A stretch of 22,019 nucleotides of DNA from Ectopseudomonas composti (GCA_946886245.1 CAMPIF010000012.1:1-22019), one strand, 5' to 3'. Counted from the first letter of the stretch, positions 1 to 7,557 are shown. The notes: a model not told the origin generated them from the sequence alone. A program made the numbers and translations.

Positions 1-121
1 TGGGGGCAGAGGACATGACGTGGCTCCAGAGAACGAGAGGGCGACGGCAGGGGCGCCGCGCTGGGCAAAAGCCGTTATCATAAGCGCCCCTTTGCCTGAC
101 CTGCCACGCCGGCGCCTGCTT

Positions 122-595
122 ATGATGACTGAAAACGACTACCTCCTGGCCTGGGCGGCCTACGGCATTGCCGCCCTGGGTTGCCTGTTGGTGTGGATGC
201 GCCTGACCAGCTGGATGTGGCGCTACCTGCGCGAGCCGCTCGCGGTGCTGATGGCCGTGCTGCTGTTCAGCCCGACCATCGTCGACCCGGTACGCGAGCT
301 GTTCGCGCCCGCCCTCGCGGTCACCGCCATGGACGTACTGCTCAAGGTGGGCAACAACGCCTGGCGCGCGGTCGCCGACCTGGCGCTCTACAGCTTGATC
401 GCGCTTGCCGTTTACCTGGTGTTCGTCGCTGTTCGCTGGCCCATCGAACGCTGGTGGAAGGGGCGCAAGAGCGAACCTGTAGCCGAGCCCGACGAAGACC
501 CGCGCACCCTGCGCGAACGCATGGAAGAGGACGACGACCTGCCGATTCGCGACTACGAGCGCGATCGCTCTGGCCGTATGGAACCGCGTATTTGA
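122..595 (+). CDS. Small integral membrane protein, unknown function
   Basis: This 157-residue protein has three clear hydrophobic segments, at about residues 6-28, 37-56 and 80-105. A strongly acidic and charged tail with several Asp/Glu runs follows and is probably cytoplasmic. I do not recognise a named family or any catalytic motif, so no function is proposed. The start is uncertain. I chose the ATG at 122 (ATG ATG ACT) because the first membrane helix follows directly. An in-frame GTG at 20 has a good AGAGG 7 nt upstream, but it would add 34 residues rich in Arg and Pro that look like untranslated leader. The gene precedes the HIT-family gene by 63 nt on the same strand, so co-transcription is possible but not shown. 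Confidence 0.7.
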   Translation: MMTENDYLLAWAAYGIAALGCLLVWMRLTSWMWRYLREPLAVLMAVLLFSPTIVDPVRELFAPALAVTAMDVLLKVGNNAWRAVADLALYSLIALAVYLVFVAVRWPIERWWKGRKSEPVAEPDEDPRTLRERMEEDDDLPIRDYERDRSGRMEPRI

Positions 596-658
596 TCTGA
601 CCCCTTGCGCCTGTCGGCCCAGGCGTTCAGCATGAACGCCTTGTGCAAGGGAGGCCCG

Positions 659-1105
659 ATGGATTGCGTGTTCTGTGGCATTGCCGAGCAACGGCTACCG
701 GCTCATCGTCTGTATGAAGACGACGATTTCATCGTGCTGCTGGACATCTTCCCGATGCGTCCGGCCCATGTGCTGATCGTCAGTCGCCTGCATGCACCGT
801 TTCTAGGTGAGCTGCCGCCAGCGGTTCGTGAGCGTCTGCTGGCCTTGGCCGTGCGTGTGGCCGCTGCACTGCGTGAGGCGGGCTTTGGCAAGAATGGCAT
901 CAACCTGCTGATCAACGACGGCCCGGATGCCAATCAGCACGTGCCCCATCTGCATCTACACCTGATTCCGCGTCGGCCGGGTGACCTGCCGGCATTGCTC
1001 TGGCGACTGCTGGTGCGTTTTCTGCCAATGGGCCGCAAGCGCCTCGACGCGCGCCTGCAGGACGAAGCCGATCGCTTGCGCCTGATCCTCGGCAAGGAGA
1101 ATTGA
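659..1105 (+). CDS. HIT-family protein (histidine triad nucleotide hydrolase/transferase)
   Basis: This is a 148-residue cytoplasmic protein of the histidine triad superfamily, whose members hydrolyse or transfer nucleoside monophosphate groups (Hint/Fhit type). The diagnostic motif is visible at residues 97-101 (H97-L-H99-L-H101, preceded by H94), where the central histidine is the expected nucleophile. Asn and Asp residues in the segment INLLINDGPD (81-90) match the nucleotide-binding part of the fold. C3 and C6 form a CxxC near the N-terminus, which in some HIT proteins is half of a zinc site. The ATG at 659 is preferred over one at 605 because GGAG sits about 6 nt upstream and the HIT fold starts at once. 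The stop is 4 nt before the next gene, suggesting an operon. The physiological substrate cannot be read from the sequence. Confidence 0.9.
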   Translation: MDCVFCGIAEQRLPAHRLYEDDDFIVLLDIFPMRPAHVLIVSRLHAPFLGELPPAVRERLLALAVRVAAALREAGFGKNGINLLINDGPDANQHVPHLHLHLIPRRPGDLPALLWRLLVRFLPMGRKRLDARLQDEADRLRLILGKEN

Positions 1106-1109
1106 TTCG

Positions 1110-1883
1110 ATGTGCGAATTGCTCGGCATGAGCGCCAATGTACCCACCGATATCGTGTTCAGCTTTACCGGGCTGATGCAGCGTGGCGGCCGCACCGGGC
1201 CGCACCGCGATGGTTGGGGCATCGGCTTCTACGAGGGGCGTGGTCTGCGTCTGTTTCAGGACCCGCGGGCGAGCAGCGAATCCGAGGTGGCGCAGCTGGT
1301 GCAGCGCTACCCGATCAAGAGCGAGGTGGTGATCGGCCATATCCGCCAGGCCAATGTCGGCAAGGTCAGCCTGGTCAATACCCACCCCTTCAGCCGCGAG
1401 TTGTGGGGGCGTAACTGGTGTTTCGCGCACAATGGCCAACTGGCGGGCCTGGAAGGTTCCACCACCTTCTACCGACCGGTCGGCGAAACTGACAGCGAGG
1501 CGGCGTTCTGCGATCTGCTCAACCGCGTGCGTCGCGCCTTTCCCGAGCCGGTATCGGTGGAAATGCTCCTGCCGGTGCTGGTGGCGGCCTGTGCCAGCTA
1601 CCGCAAGCTCGGCGTGTTCAACTGCCTGCTCAGCGATGGCGACTGGCTGTTCAGCTTCTGTTCGACCAAGCTCGCGCATATCACCCGCCGCGCGCCGTTC
1701 GGCCCCGCGCAACTCAAGGACGCCGACCTGAAGGTGGATTTCCAGTCGCAAACCACGCCCAACGACGTGGTGACGGTGATTGCCACCGAACCTTTGACCG
1801 ACAACGAACAATGGTCGCTGTACCAGCCGGGCGAATGGCGCCTGTGGCGCCGCGGCGAATGCATCACTGACGGCAAGGCCTGA
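1110..1883 (+). CDS. Class II glutamine amidotransferase, YafJ type
   Basis: This 257-residue protein belongs to the Ntn-hydrolase class II glutamine amidotransferases. Cys2 follows the initiator Met directly (MCELLGM), so Met removal would expose the N-terminal nucleophile that releases ammonia from glutamine. Other family hallmarks are GPHRDGWGIGF near residue 30, the NTHPF segment, AHNGQL (glutamine site and oxyanion region) and TDSEAAF. There is no second synthetase domain, so like E. coli YafJ this is a stand-alone glutaminase-type domain whose acceptor is unknown. AAGGAGA at 1094-1100 is placed 9 nt before the ATG. The gaps to the genes on either side are 4 nt, consistent with one transcript. 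Confidence 0.9.
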   Translation: MCELLGMSANVPTDIVFSFTGLMQRGGRTGPHRDGWGIGFYEGRGLRLFQDPRASSESEVAQLVQRYPIKSEVVIGHIRQANVGKVSLVNTHPFSRELWGRNWCFAHNGQLAGLEGSTTFYRPVGETDSEAAFCDLLNRVRRAFPEPVSVEMLLPVLVAACASYRKLGVFNCLLSDGDWLFSFCSTKLAHITRRAPFGPAQLKDADLKVDFQSQTTPNDVVTVIATEPLTDNEQWSLYQPGEWRLWRRGECITDGKA

Positions 1884-1887
1884 TCCC

Positions 1888-2412
1888 ATGCTCAGAAGTT
1901 ACCTGCGCCTGACGCTGTTCGCTCTTGGCCTGTTGTTCGGCGTGCAGGTGCCGGGCTTCGTCGATGACTACGCCAAGCGCGTCGAGGCTCATCGCCTGGA
2001 GTCGCAGCAGAGTCTCAAAGGCTTTCAGGAAACTGCGCGCAATTTCTTCAAGGGCGATATGGACGCGCTGGTCGCGCACTATCGTGTCAGCGACGACCCG
2101 GTGATGCGCAGCGATGCCAATAGCGTGGCGCACCTGGTGCAGCGCTCGGCCTTGCTCGAACGCGAATGGCAGGCCATGCAGGGCCCCTGGTACGCCCAGG
2201 CCTGGCACCTGGCGAGCGGCGCGGATCAGGCATTGTTCGAGGAAACCCTGCAGGCATACCGTTATCAGGTGCTGTTTACCCCGGATGCGATTCTCTGGGG
2301 CGTGATCAGCGCGCTGCTGCTGGCCTGGCTGGCGGAGCTGCTGGTGGTGCTGTGCGGCTGGATGTTCGGCGCAGGGCAGACCCGGCGTGCGCAGCAGCGT
2401 CACTGGCGCTGA
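1888..2412 (+). CDS. DUF2937 family membrane protein
   Basis: The 174-residue product has an N-terminal hydrophobic helix (about residues 5-25) and a C-terminal hydrophobic hairpin (about 131-157). Between them lies a polar, mostly helical stretch of about 100 residues that probably faces the periplasm. The pattern and sequence style (an early GLLFGVQVPGFVDDY motif and a basic C-terminal end) match the uncharacterised DUF2937 proteins, as far as I can tell from memory. The start is 4 nt after the stop of the amidotransferase gene. No catalytic motif is visible and no function is proposed. The gene ends convergently with the secretion operon, 39 nt away. That gap contains only an 8-nt palindrome, CACCGGTG (2427-2434), and no convincing terminator. 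Confidence 0.8.
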   Translation: MLRSYLRLTLFALGLLFGVQVPGFVDDYAKRVEAHRLESQQSLKGFQETARNFFKGDMDALVAHYRVSDDPVMRSDANSVAHLVQRSALLEREWQAMQGPWYAQAWHLASGADQALFEETLQAYRYQVLFTPDAILWGVISALLLAWLAELLVVLCGWMFGAGQTRRAQQRHWR

Positions 2413-2451
2413 ATATCCGGGCAGAACACCGGTGATGGCTGAGCACGGCGC

Positions 2452-3795
2452 TCAATAGTCGAGTGCCAGCTCCGGCCCCAGGTAGGCATTGACCTGGAGG
2501 ATATCGTCCTCGCCGAGCAGGCCGACCGCCGCGGCCAGCTGCAGGCGTGCGAGCAGATAGCGCAGTTTGGCTTCGAGCAGGTCGCGGCGGGCGATGAACA
2601 CCTGTTCTTCGGCGTTGAGGATATCCACATTGGTACTTGAGCCTGCGAGAAAGCCCTTGCGCGCCGAATCCTGCGCCCGCTCGCTGGAAATGACGGCCTG
2701 CTGCAGGGCGCGAATGCGCGCCTGGCCGCTCTGCACGCCACGGAACTCACGGGTTGTGGCGGAGAACACCTCCTCGCGGCTGGCATTGACTTCTTCCCCG
2801 GCCTGTTCACGGCTCGCGGTGGCCTGGCGCACCCGTGCACTGACTCCGCCGCCGGAGTAAAGCGGCATGGTGAATTCCAGGCCGATGGAGCTGTAGCGGT
2901 TGGTCTGGTTGATGGTGGACAGCGAATCGCTCTCGCTATCGGTATAGCCCAGTACCAGATCAAGCGTGGGCCAGTGAGCGCTGCTGGCGCGTTTGACCTC
3001 CTCTTCGGCGAGGCCGTGATTGAGCTGTCGCGCGCGCAGCGAGGGATTGTTCAATTGCGCCTTTTGTAGCCAGTCCTGCAGGTTGTCCGGTTGCAGGGGC
3101 GGGGTTGGAAAGTCCGCGTGCAGGGTGGAGAGCTGATCCAGGTTGTTGCCGAGCAACTCCTGCAGCAGGCGCAGGGCGACGACCAGATTGTCCTCGGCTT
3201 CGATCACGCCGGCCTGCGCCAGGTCACGTCGGGCGGTGGCCTGGTCGACGTCGGTGATGGTGCCGTCGCCCAGATCGAAGCGGCGCTTGGCGGCCGCTAC
3301 CTGCTGCTCGAAAGCCTTGAGCTTGGCGCGCGAAAGGTCGATGGTCTCGCGCGTCAGCAACACATCGAAATAGCGACTGGCCAGACGTACGGCAACGCCC
3401 TGGGTCTTGGCGTCGAACACCGCTTCGCTGTAGCTGGCGCGTTGCTTGCCCTGGCGGTACTCGACCATTTTCTGGCGGTTGTACAGCGGCTGACGCAATT
3501 GCACGCTGAGGTTTTCCGAGTCGTAGTCCAGATCGTTCTCGATGCGCCGGCCAAGTACATTCTGTTGCTCCTGGGTGCCGTCGACCTGGCTTTTGCTGGC
3601 CCTGGCCGTGACCTGCGGCAGCAGCCCGGCTCTGCCGATGGCGGGGTTTTCCAGACCGGCTGCACGTTCGTGGACGGCCGCACGATAGGTCGGGCCCTGC
3701 AGTTGCAGCAATTCCCAGGCCTGTAACAGGTCCATGGAGTGGGCGGGCAGGCTGATCAGGCAGCACAGGCCTGACAGGAGCTGGCGTACGAGCAT
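2452..3795 (-). CDS. TolC-family outer-membrane channel of a type I secretion system
   Basis: This 447-residue outer-membrane efflux protein forms the exit duct of a type I secretion system. An N-terminal signal peptide is visible: a basic start, a hydrophobic core (LLSGLCCLISL) and a likely cleavage after AHS at residue 20. The mature part opens with the typical DLLQAWELLQLQGPTYRAA segment. It then runs through two repeated halves of long amphipathic helices separated by beta-strand stretches (RQPLYNRQKMVEYRQG and EFTMPLYSGGGVSARVRQA), as in TolC/PrtF. Its length is usual for the family. The ATG lies 1 nt after the stop of the membrane-fusion gene (TGA-C-ATG), so it is probably translationally coupled. 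As the last gene of the ABC-MFP-OMP operon, it most likely serves export of the giant peroxidase encoded divergently. Confidence 0.93.
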   Translation of the reverse strand: MLVRQLLSGLCCLISLPAHSMDLLQAWELLQLQGPTYRAAVHERAAGLENPAIGRAGLLPQVTARASKSQVDGTQEQQNVLGRRIENDLDYDSENLSVQLRQPLYNRQKMVEYRQGKQRASYSEAVFDAKTQGVAVRLASRYFDVLLTRETIDLSRAKLKAFEQQVAAAKRRFDLGDGTITDVDQATARRDLAQAGVIEAEDNLVVALRLLQELLGNNLDQLSTLHADFPTPPLQPDNLQDWLQKAQLNNPSLRARQLNHGLAEEEVKRASSAHWPTLDLVLGYTDSESDSLSTINQTNRYSSIGLEFTMPLYSGGGVSARVRQATASREQAGEEVNASREEVFSATTREFRGVQSGQARIRALQQAVISSERAQDSARKGFLAGSSTNVDILNAEEQVFIARRDLLEAKLRYLLARLQLAAAVGLLGEDDILQVNAYLGPELALDY

Positions 3796-3796
3796 G

Positions 3797-5143
3797 TCAT
3801 TGCTCCTTGAAGGCCCCGTCGATACGGTCGAGCATGGGCTTCATCAGATAGCTCATCAGGTTGCGTTCACCGGTCTTGATCGTCACGGTGGCCGGCATGC
3901 CGGGGCGAATGCGATTGCTGCCCAGCTTGTCCATGCCTTCGGCGGTGACCTCGATCTCGGCCAGGTAGTAGGGCTGCTTGTTGGCCTCGTCGATAAGGCG
4001 ATCGGCGGAAATCGTCAGCACGCGACCGGGGATGTTCGGCGTCTGCGCGTGGTTGAATGCCGGGAAGGCGATGTCCACCGGCAGTCCGGGTTGCATCTTG
4101 TCGATGGCCTGCACCGGCACCATGGCATCGACCTGCAGCGGTTCATTGGCCGGCACCACGTCCATTATCCGCGAACCGGCCTGGATCACCCCGCCTATGG
4201 TGGAGGCGGACAACCCCAGTACCACGCCGTCGATGGGCGAGCGGATCACCGTGTTGGTGACTTCGTAGTCCAGTGCCCGCAGGCGGTCGGCGAGGGCGGC
4301 GGCCTCTTTCTGCATATCGCTGAGCTGCGATTGCACTTCCTGCTGGTAATTCTGTTCAAGCTGGAGGATGCGCAGTTTGAGTTCGGCGATCTGATTGCGC
4401 GTACGCCCCGTGTCGGCGATGTTCTGCGCCAGCGAGGCGCTCAGTTCGGCGGCGTTGCGTTCCAGTTCGAGCATGCGGTTGCGCGTCACATAGCCTTCCG
4501 CCGCGAGGCTGCGTACGCCGTCGAGCTCCTGGTCGAGCAGCCTGATCTGCGCGCTGCGCGAGTACTGGACCTGGCGCAGGCCCTTGAGCTGTTCCTCGGC
4601 GCCGAGGATGTTCTCGCGGAGAATCTCGGCTTCGCCGGTCAACGCCCTACGGCGGGTGGTGAACAGGCGCTGCTGCAGGGCGACGGAGGCATGCAGGCGT
4701 GGGTCGTCGGCGAAGCGGCTGAGCAACTCAGGGTCGAACTCGACCTGTGCCGCGCCGTCGCGCTCGGCCTGCAGGCGACTTTTCACCGTGCTGACCACTA
4801 TGTACTGCGCGCGGACCATGCCCTGCTCGGCAATGGCGCGGGTGGCGTCCAGTTCGATCAGCGGCTGGTTGCGTTGCACCAGATCACCCTCGCGCACCAG
4901 GATGGCGCCGACAGAGCCGCCGGTCAGGTGCTGGATGGTCTTGCGGTTGTCGGTGACGTTGACCGTGGCATTGGCCACCACTCCGGCATCCAGTGGCGCG
5001 AGAATGGCCCAGAGAATGAATCCGCCGAAGCCGGCGAGCACCAGCGACAAGCCCCAGCGACTGGGTTTGCCGTCGTCCATGTCAACGGTGCAGGGGCTAT
5101 CCGTCAGTATCAGCCCCTTGCTTTCGAACTGCAGATCGGACAT
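3797..5143 (-). CDS. HlyD-family periplasmic adaptor of a type I secretion system
   Basis: This is a 448-residue membrane-fusion protein. A short cytoplasmic N-terminus is followed by one transmembrane helix (about residues 31-49) and a lipoyl/barrel-sandwich half (about 75-103, with GGSVGAILVREGDLVQ). A long alpha-helical coiled-coil section spans roughly 105-310, rich in Glu, Gln, Arg and Leu. The second lipoyl half and beta domain lie near the C-terminus (SPIDGVVLGLSASTIGGVI, then RPGMPATVTIKTGERN). This is the HlyD/PrtE layout, and the protein bridges the inner-membrane ABC transporter to the TolC-like duct. An AAGGAG lies within the end of the upstream ABC gene, and the two genes are 6 nt apart. 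The adaptor should help recognise the RTX substrate through its C-terminal signal. Confidence 0.94.
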   Translation of the reverse strand: MSDLQFESKGLILTDSPCTVDMDDGKPSRWGLSLVLAGFGGFILWAILAPLDAGVVANATVNVTDNRKTIQHLTGGSVGAILVREGDLVQRNQPLIELDATRAIAEQGMVRAQYIVVSTVKSRLQAERDGAAQVEFDPELLSRFADDPRLHASVALQQRLFTTRRRALTGEAEILRENILGAEEQLKGLRQVQYSRSAQIRLLDQELDGVRSLAAEGYVTRNRMLELERNAAELSASLAQNIADTGRTRNQIAELKLRILQLEQNYQQEVQSQLSDMQKEAAALADRLRALDYEVTNTVIRSPIDGVVLGLSASTIGGVIQAGSRIMDVVPANEPLQVDAMVPVQAIDKMQPGLPVDIAFPAFNHAQTPNIPGRVLTISADRLIDEANKQPYYLAEIEVTAEGMDKLGSNRIRPGMPATVTIKTGERNLMSYLMKPMLDRIDGAFKEQ

Positions 5144-5149
5144 GACATG

Positions 5150-6889
5150 TCACTCCTTGGCCCGTACCGAGGCCAGGGTCGGCGCCCCTTTGCCGGTGGG
5201 GACCACGTTGGCCTGGCGCAGCGCGGCGAATACCTCATCGCGGCTGCCGAACATCTGCACGGCGCCTTCGCGCAGTACCAGCACCTTGTCCACCATGCTC
5301 AGCACGGTGGGGCGGTGGGAGATCAGCACCAGGGTCTTGCCGCGTTGCTTGAGGTCGAGCAGCGCTTGCAGCAGCGCCGCTTCGCCGACGTCGTCGAGGC
5401 TGGCGTTGGGCTCGTCGAGAACGATCAGCGAGGGCTCGCCATAGAGCGCGCGGGCCAGGCCGATGCGCTGCTTCTGGCCGCCGGACAACGAGCCTCCGTC
5501 GGCGCTCAGGTGGGTGTCATAGCCTTGCGGCAGGTGCAGGATCATCTCGTGCACGCCGGCCTGCCTGGCGGCCAGGATCACTGCCTCACTGTCGATTGCC
5601 CCGAAGCGCGCGATGTTCTCGGCGACGCTGCCCTCGAACAGCTCGACGTCCTGCGGCAGGTAGCCGAGCCAGGGACCCAGTTCGGCCTTGTTCCATTGAT
5701 AGATATCGGCGCCGTCCAGGCGCACCTTGCCGCCTTGCGCTTGCCAGACGCCGACCAGCAGGCGTGCCAGGGTGGATTTGCCCGATGCCGAGGGCCCGAT
5801 GATGCCCAGAGCCTCGCCGGGCGCCAGGTTGAAACTGACGCCGCGCAGGATCGGCGTGGGCGAACCCGGTGCGCTGGCGAAGGCGTTCTCCACGTGGAGC
5901 ATGCCCAGTGGCTTGGGTAGCGGCATGGAGGGCTTGTGCGCAGGAAAATCGCTCAGCAGCCCGGACAACCGGGCCCAGGCGGCGCGGCTGGAGAGCAGTT
6001 GCTTCCAGGCCGAGATCACCTGCTCCACCGGCGCCAGGGCACGACCGGAGAGGATCGAGCTGGCGATCATCATGCCCGGAGTGATCGTGCCCTGGATTGC
6101 CAGCAAGGCGCCGGCGCCCAGGATCAGCGACTGCAGGGTGACACGCACGAAGCGACTGGCCCCGGCGATGTAGGCTGCGCGGTCGGAGGCCAGGGTTTGC
6201 AGCTCGAGAATCTTCAGGTGGTTGCCGAACCAGCGCTGACGAATTGCCGGCAGCATGCCCATGGCCTCTATCACTTCGGCATTGCGCAGGTTGTTGTTGG
6301 CGAAGCTGCCGGATACCAGCGAGGCCTGATTGGCCTCGGCCAGCGGCTTGCGGGTGCTGACTTCGGTCAGCCAGGCCAGGCCCACCAGCAGTAACGAGCC
6401 GATCAGGGTGATCAGGCCGAGCAGTGGGTGTACCAGGTAGATCACCAGCAGGAAGATGGGGGTCCAGGGGGCGTCGAAGAAGGCGAACAGGCCGTTACCG
6501 GTGAGAAACTGGCGAACCTGCGAGAGATCCTGCAGCGCCTGTGCCGGGTTGCCGCCGGCGCGGCGCAGGTTGCGCTCGAAGGCGGCGCCGAAGATGCGCT
6601 TGTTGAGCATCATGTCGAGACGGTTGCCGACGCGGATCAGCACGCTCGAGCGCACCACCTCCAACAGCGCCATCAGTACATACAGACCGATCACCAGCAC
6701 GGTGAGCATCAGCAGGGTGGTGACGTTGCTGCTGACCAGGGCGCGATCATAGACCTGCAGCATATAAACGGCCGGTGTCAGCATCAGCAGGTTGATCACC
6801 CCGCTGAAGGCGGCCAGGGCGTAGAAGGTGCGGCGCAGGCGAAACAGCACCTCGGCCAGCTCGGAACGCGGGGGCTGCGGGACGTCCAT
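5150..6889 (-). CDS. Type I secretion ABC transporter (permease/ATPase), PrtD type
   Basis: This 579-residue inner-membrane exporter half-transporter has about six membrane helices in the first 300 residues, then a nucleotide-binding domain. Visible motifs are Walker A GPSASGKST (365-373, Lys371), the signature LSGGQ (468-472) and Walker B LIVLDEP (488-494, Glu493). A D-loop and the switch His in LISHRPT follow. It has neither the C39 peptidase domain nor the HlyB-type C39-like domain, so it fits the short PrtD/AprD group that exports RTX proteins without cleavage. I chose the ATG at 6889 because GGAGGG lies 4 nt upstream. An in-frame GTG at 6904 would place that Shine-Dalgarno sequence inside the gene. 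It is the first gene of the operon and is transcribed away from the peroxidase gene. Confidence 0.94.
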   Translation of the reverse strand: MDVPQPPRSELAEVLFRLRRTFYALAAFSGVINLLMLTPAVYMLQVYDRALVSSNVTTLLMLTVLVIGLYVLMALLEVVRSSVLIRVGNRLDMMLNKRIFGAAFERNLRRAGGNPAQALQDLSQVRQFLTGNGLFAFFDAPWTPIFLLVIYLVHPLLGLITLIGSLLLVGLAWLTEVSTRKPLAEANQASLVSGSFANNNLRNAEVIEAMGMLPAIRQRWFGNHLKILELQTLASDRAAYIAGASRFVRVTLQSLILGAGALLAIQGTITPGMMIASSILSGRALAPVEQVISAWKQLLSSRAAWARLSGLLSDFPAHKPSMPLPKPLGMLHVENAFASAPGSPTPILRGVSFNLAPGEALGIIGPSASGKSTLARLLVGVWQAQGGKVRLDGADIYQWNKAELGPWLGYLPQDVELFEGSVAENIARFGAIDSEAVILAARQAGVHEMILHLPQGYDTHLSADGGSLSGGQKQRIGLARALYGEPSLIVLDEPNASLDDVGEAALLQALLDLKQRGKTLVLISHRPTVLSMVDKVLVLREGAVQMFGSRDEVFAALRQANVVPTGKGAPTLASVRAKE

Positions 6890-6972
6890 GGGACCCTCCG
6901 GCACTGCATGTTCGCTGGGCGTCCTGCGTGGGGTGACGGCTTTTCGACGATTGTTGTGCAGGACTGTCTATT

Positions 6973-6992
6973 GGAGACGTTTTTTTGTCTCC
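6973..6992. promoter_or_regulatory. T-loop hairpin near the 5' end of the secretion operon
   Basis: GGAGAC (6973-6978) and GTCTCC (6987-6992) are perfect inverted arms around an 8-nt loop that is almost all T on the plus strand (all A on the minus strand except one base). It lies 84 nt upstream of the ABC gene start. It could be a stem in the operon's leader RNA or a protein-binding site. Without a trailing T run it is unlikely to be a terminator. Confidence 0.4.
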
Positions 6993-7152
6993 TAAGGTAT
7001 CGCTCTCTAGGTATAGATGGGATTTTCGTCGATGTACAAGGGATTCAAGCGTCTTATTTTTTCGATGCTTCGTTTTGTTTCGTCAAAAAAAATCTTTATT
7101 CAATAAATGCTTATATAAATGTCTGAGGGTTTATGAGGCGACTGACGGTATC

Positions 7153-7158
7153 TTGACA
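7153..7158 (+). promoter_or_regulatory. Possible -35 hexamer TTGACA (weak candidate)
   Basis: A perfect sigma70-type -35 hexamer TTGACA lies at the downstream edge of the AT-rich island and points toward the peroxidase gene. At a 17-nt spacing the matching -10 is TTAAGT (7176-7181), only three of six consensus positions. If used, it would give a leader of more than 360 nt. It is offered as a candidate only. Confidence 0.25.
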
Positions 7159-7272
7159 ATCCTATTGGCTAGGACTTAAGTCTAGTCGTGTGATCCAAGC
7201 CAAGAAGTCGACACGGCTCTCCTTGGCGAGCTCCGGCATGGGGGCGATCACCATCGGAATCACGCTTTACCG

Positions 7273-7287
7273 GACGCCTGAGGCGTC
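7273..7287. promoter_or_regulatory. Perfect 15-nt palindrome GACGCC-TGA-GGCGTC
   Basis: The six-base arms GACGCC and GGCGTC are perfectly complementary around a 3-nt centre, and the symmetry extends to seven bases around a central G. Only three T residues follow, so it is a poor terminator and a better candidate for a dimeric regulator site or a leader hairpin. It lies 270 nt upstream of the peroxidase start. Confidence 0.45.
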
Positions 7288-7342
7288 TTTGCCAGGGCAT
7301 TTCGCCGACCCGCAATTGCACGGGTCTCATGGTGCCTGATTT

Positions 7343-7370
7343 CTGACGCAAGGTTTCTTGCCGGCGTCAG
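7343..7370. promoter_or_regulatory. Spaced inverted repeat CTGACGC ... GCGTCAG
   Basis: CTGACGC (7343-7349) and GCGTCAG (7364-7370) are perfect seven-base arms separated by 14 nt. They share the GACGC/GCGTC half-site with the palindrome at 7273-7287. This could be two half-sites on neighbouring faces of the helix or a stem-loop in the peroxidase leader. Confidence 0.4.
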
Positions 7371-7462
7371 CATAGGGACATACCAAGCACTGATTGCACG
7401 CCGATCAGCCCAGCATGTCGGCGTGGCAGCGTCTGGCCTCTATCCCGGGAACGCTCTGACGA

Positions 7463-7477
7463 TTGCGCGATGCGCAA
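7463..7477. promoter_or_regulatory. Perfect 15-nt palindrome TTGCGC-GAT-GCGCAA
   Basis: Six-base arms TTGCGC and GCGCAA flank a 3-nt centre, the same geometry as the element at 7273-7287 but with a different half-site. It lies 80 nt before the chosen peroxidase start and may be an operator or a leader hairpin. Confidence 0.4.
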
Positions 7478-7544
7478 CGGACGGAGTGGGCTGCTTCTTT
7501 GCCAGGGATTCCTCCGACTTCGCGCATTCAGTTGCTGGGTATCC

Positions 7545-7550
7545 GAGGTG
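7545..7550 (+). promoter_or_regulatory. Shine-Dalgarno GAGGTG deciding the peroxidase start
   Basis: GAGGTG sits 7 nt upstream of the ATG at 7558. The reading frame is open further upstream to a GTG at 7423, but the 45 extra residues look like translated leader. Homology between the two internal copies of the protein also begins at the 7558 start, so this site fixes the start well. Confidence 0.75.
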
Positions 7551-7557
7551 CAAGGAA

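Larger units (their letters stand above)
6890..7557. promoter_or_regulatory. Divergent control region between secretion operon and giant peroxidase gene
   Basis: This 668-nt gap separates the two divergent transcripts and holds no convincing gene. Positions 7021-7140 contain only 40 G/C in 120 nt (33%), against clearly GC-rich DNA on both sides. That portion contains A and T tracts, a perfect AT palindrome (TTTATT-C-AATAAA, 7095-7107) and TATATAAAT at 7112-7120. The rest, 7181-7557, is GC-rich and carries several perfect inverted repeats, listed separately. The distance from the AT-rich part to the peroxidase start suggests a long 5' leader for that gene. AT-rich intergenic DNA in Pseudomonas is a usual target of MvaT/MvaU-type silencers; applying that here is inference. 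No promoter could be fixed with confidence on either strand. Confidence 0.65.

Noticed and set aside
64..96. Imperfect hairpin GGCAAA ... TTTGCC upstream of the first gene
   Set aside because: The arms are short with a bulge and the stem lacks a T tail. It may be the terminator of a gene outside the window, but this cannot be supported from the sequence here.
2413..2451. Terminator between the convergent DUF2937 and TolC-like genes
   Set aside because: Only an 8-nt palindrome (CACCGGTG) and a 4-bp stem are present with no T run, which is not enough to call a terminator.
3734..5920. Long plus-strand open frame of 728 codons opposite the secretion operon
   Set aside because: It overlaps three well-supported minus-strand genes with clear domains. 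Its translation is low-complexity and shows no recognisable motif. Such antisense frames are expected in GC-rich codon usage.
6890..6904. GTG at 6904 as start of the ABC transporter
   Set aside because: The GGAGGG ribosome site lies between this GTG and the ATG at 6889, so the ATG is the better start.
7169..7351. 60-codon minus-strand open frame in the divergent region
   Set aside because: No Shine-Dalgarno support and no recognisable features. It spans inverted repeats and is better read as regulatory DNA.
7423..7557. 45-codon N-terminal extension of the giant protein from a GTG at 7423
   Set aside because: The DNA contains palindromes and repeats typical of a leader. A good GAGGTG lies before the ATG at 7558, and internal homology between the two protein copies begins at that ATG.
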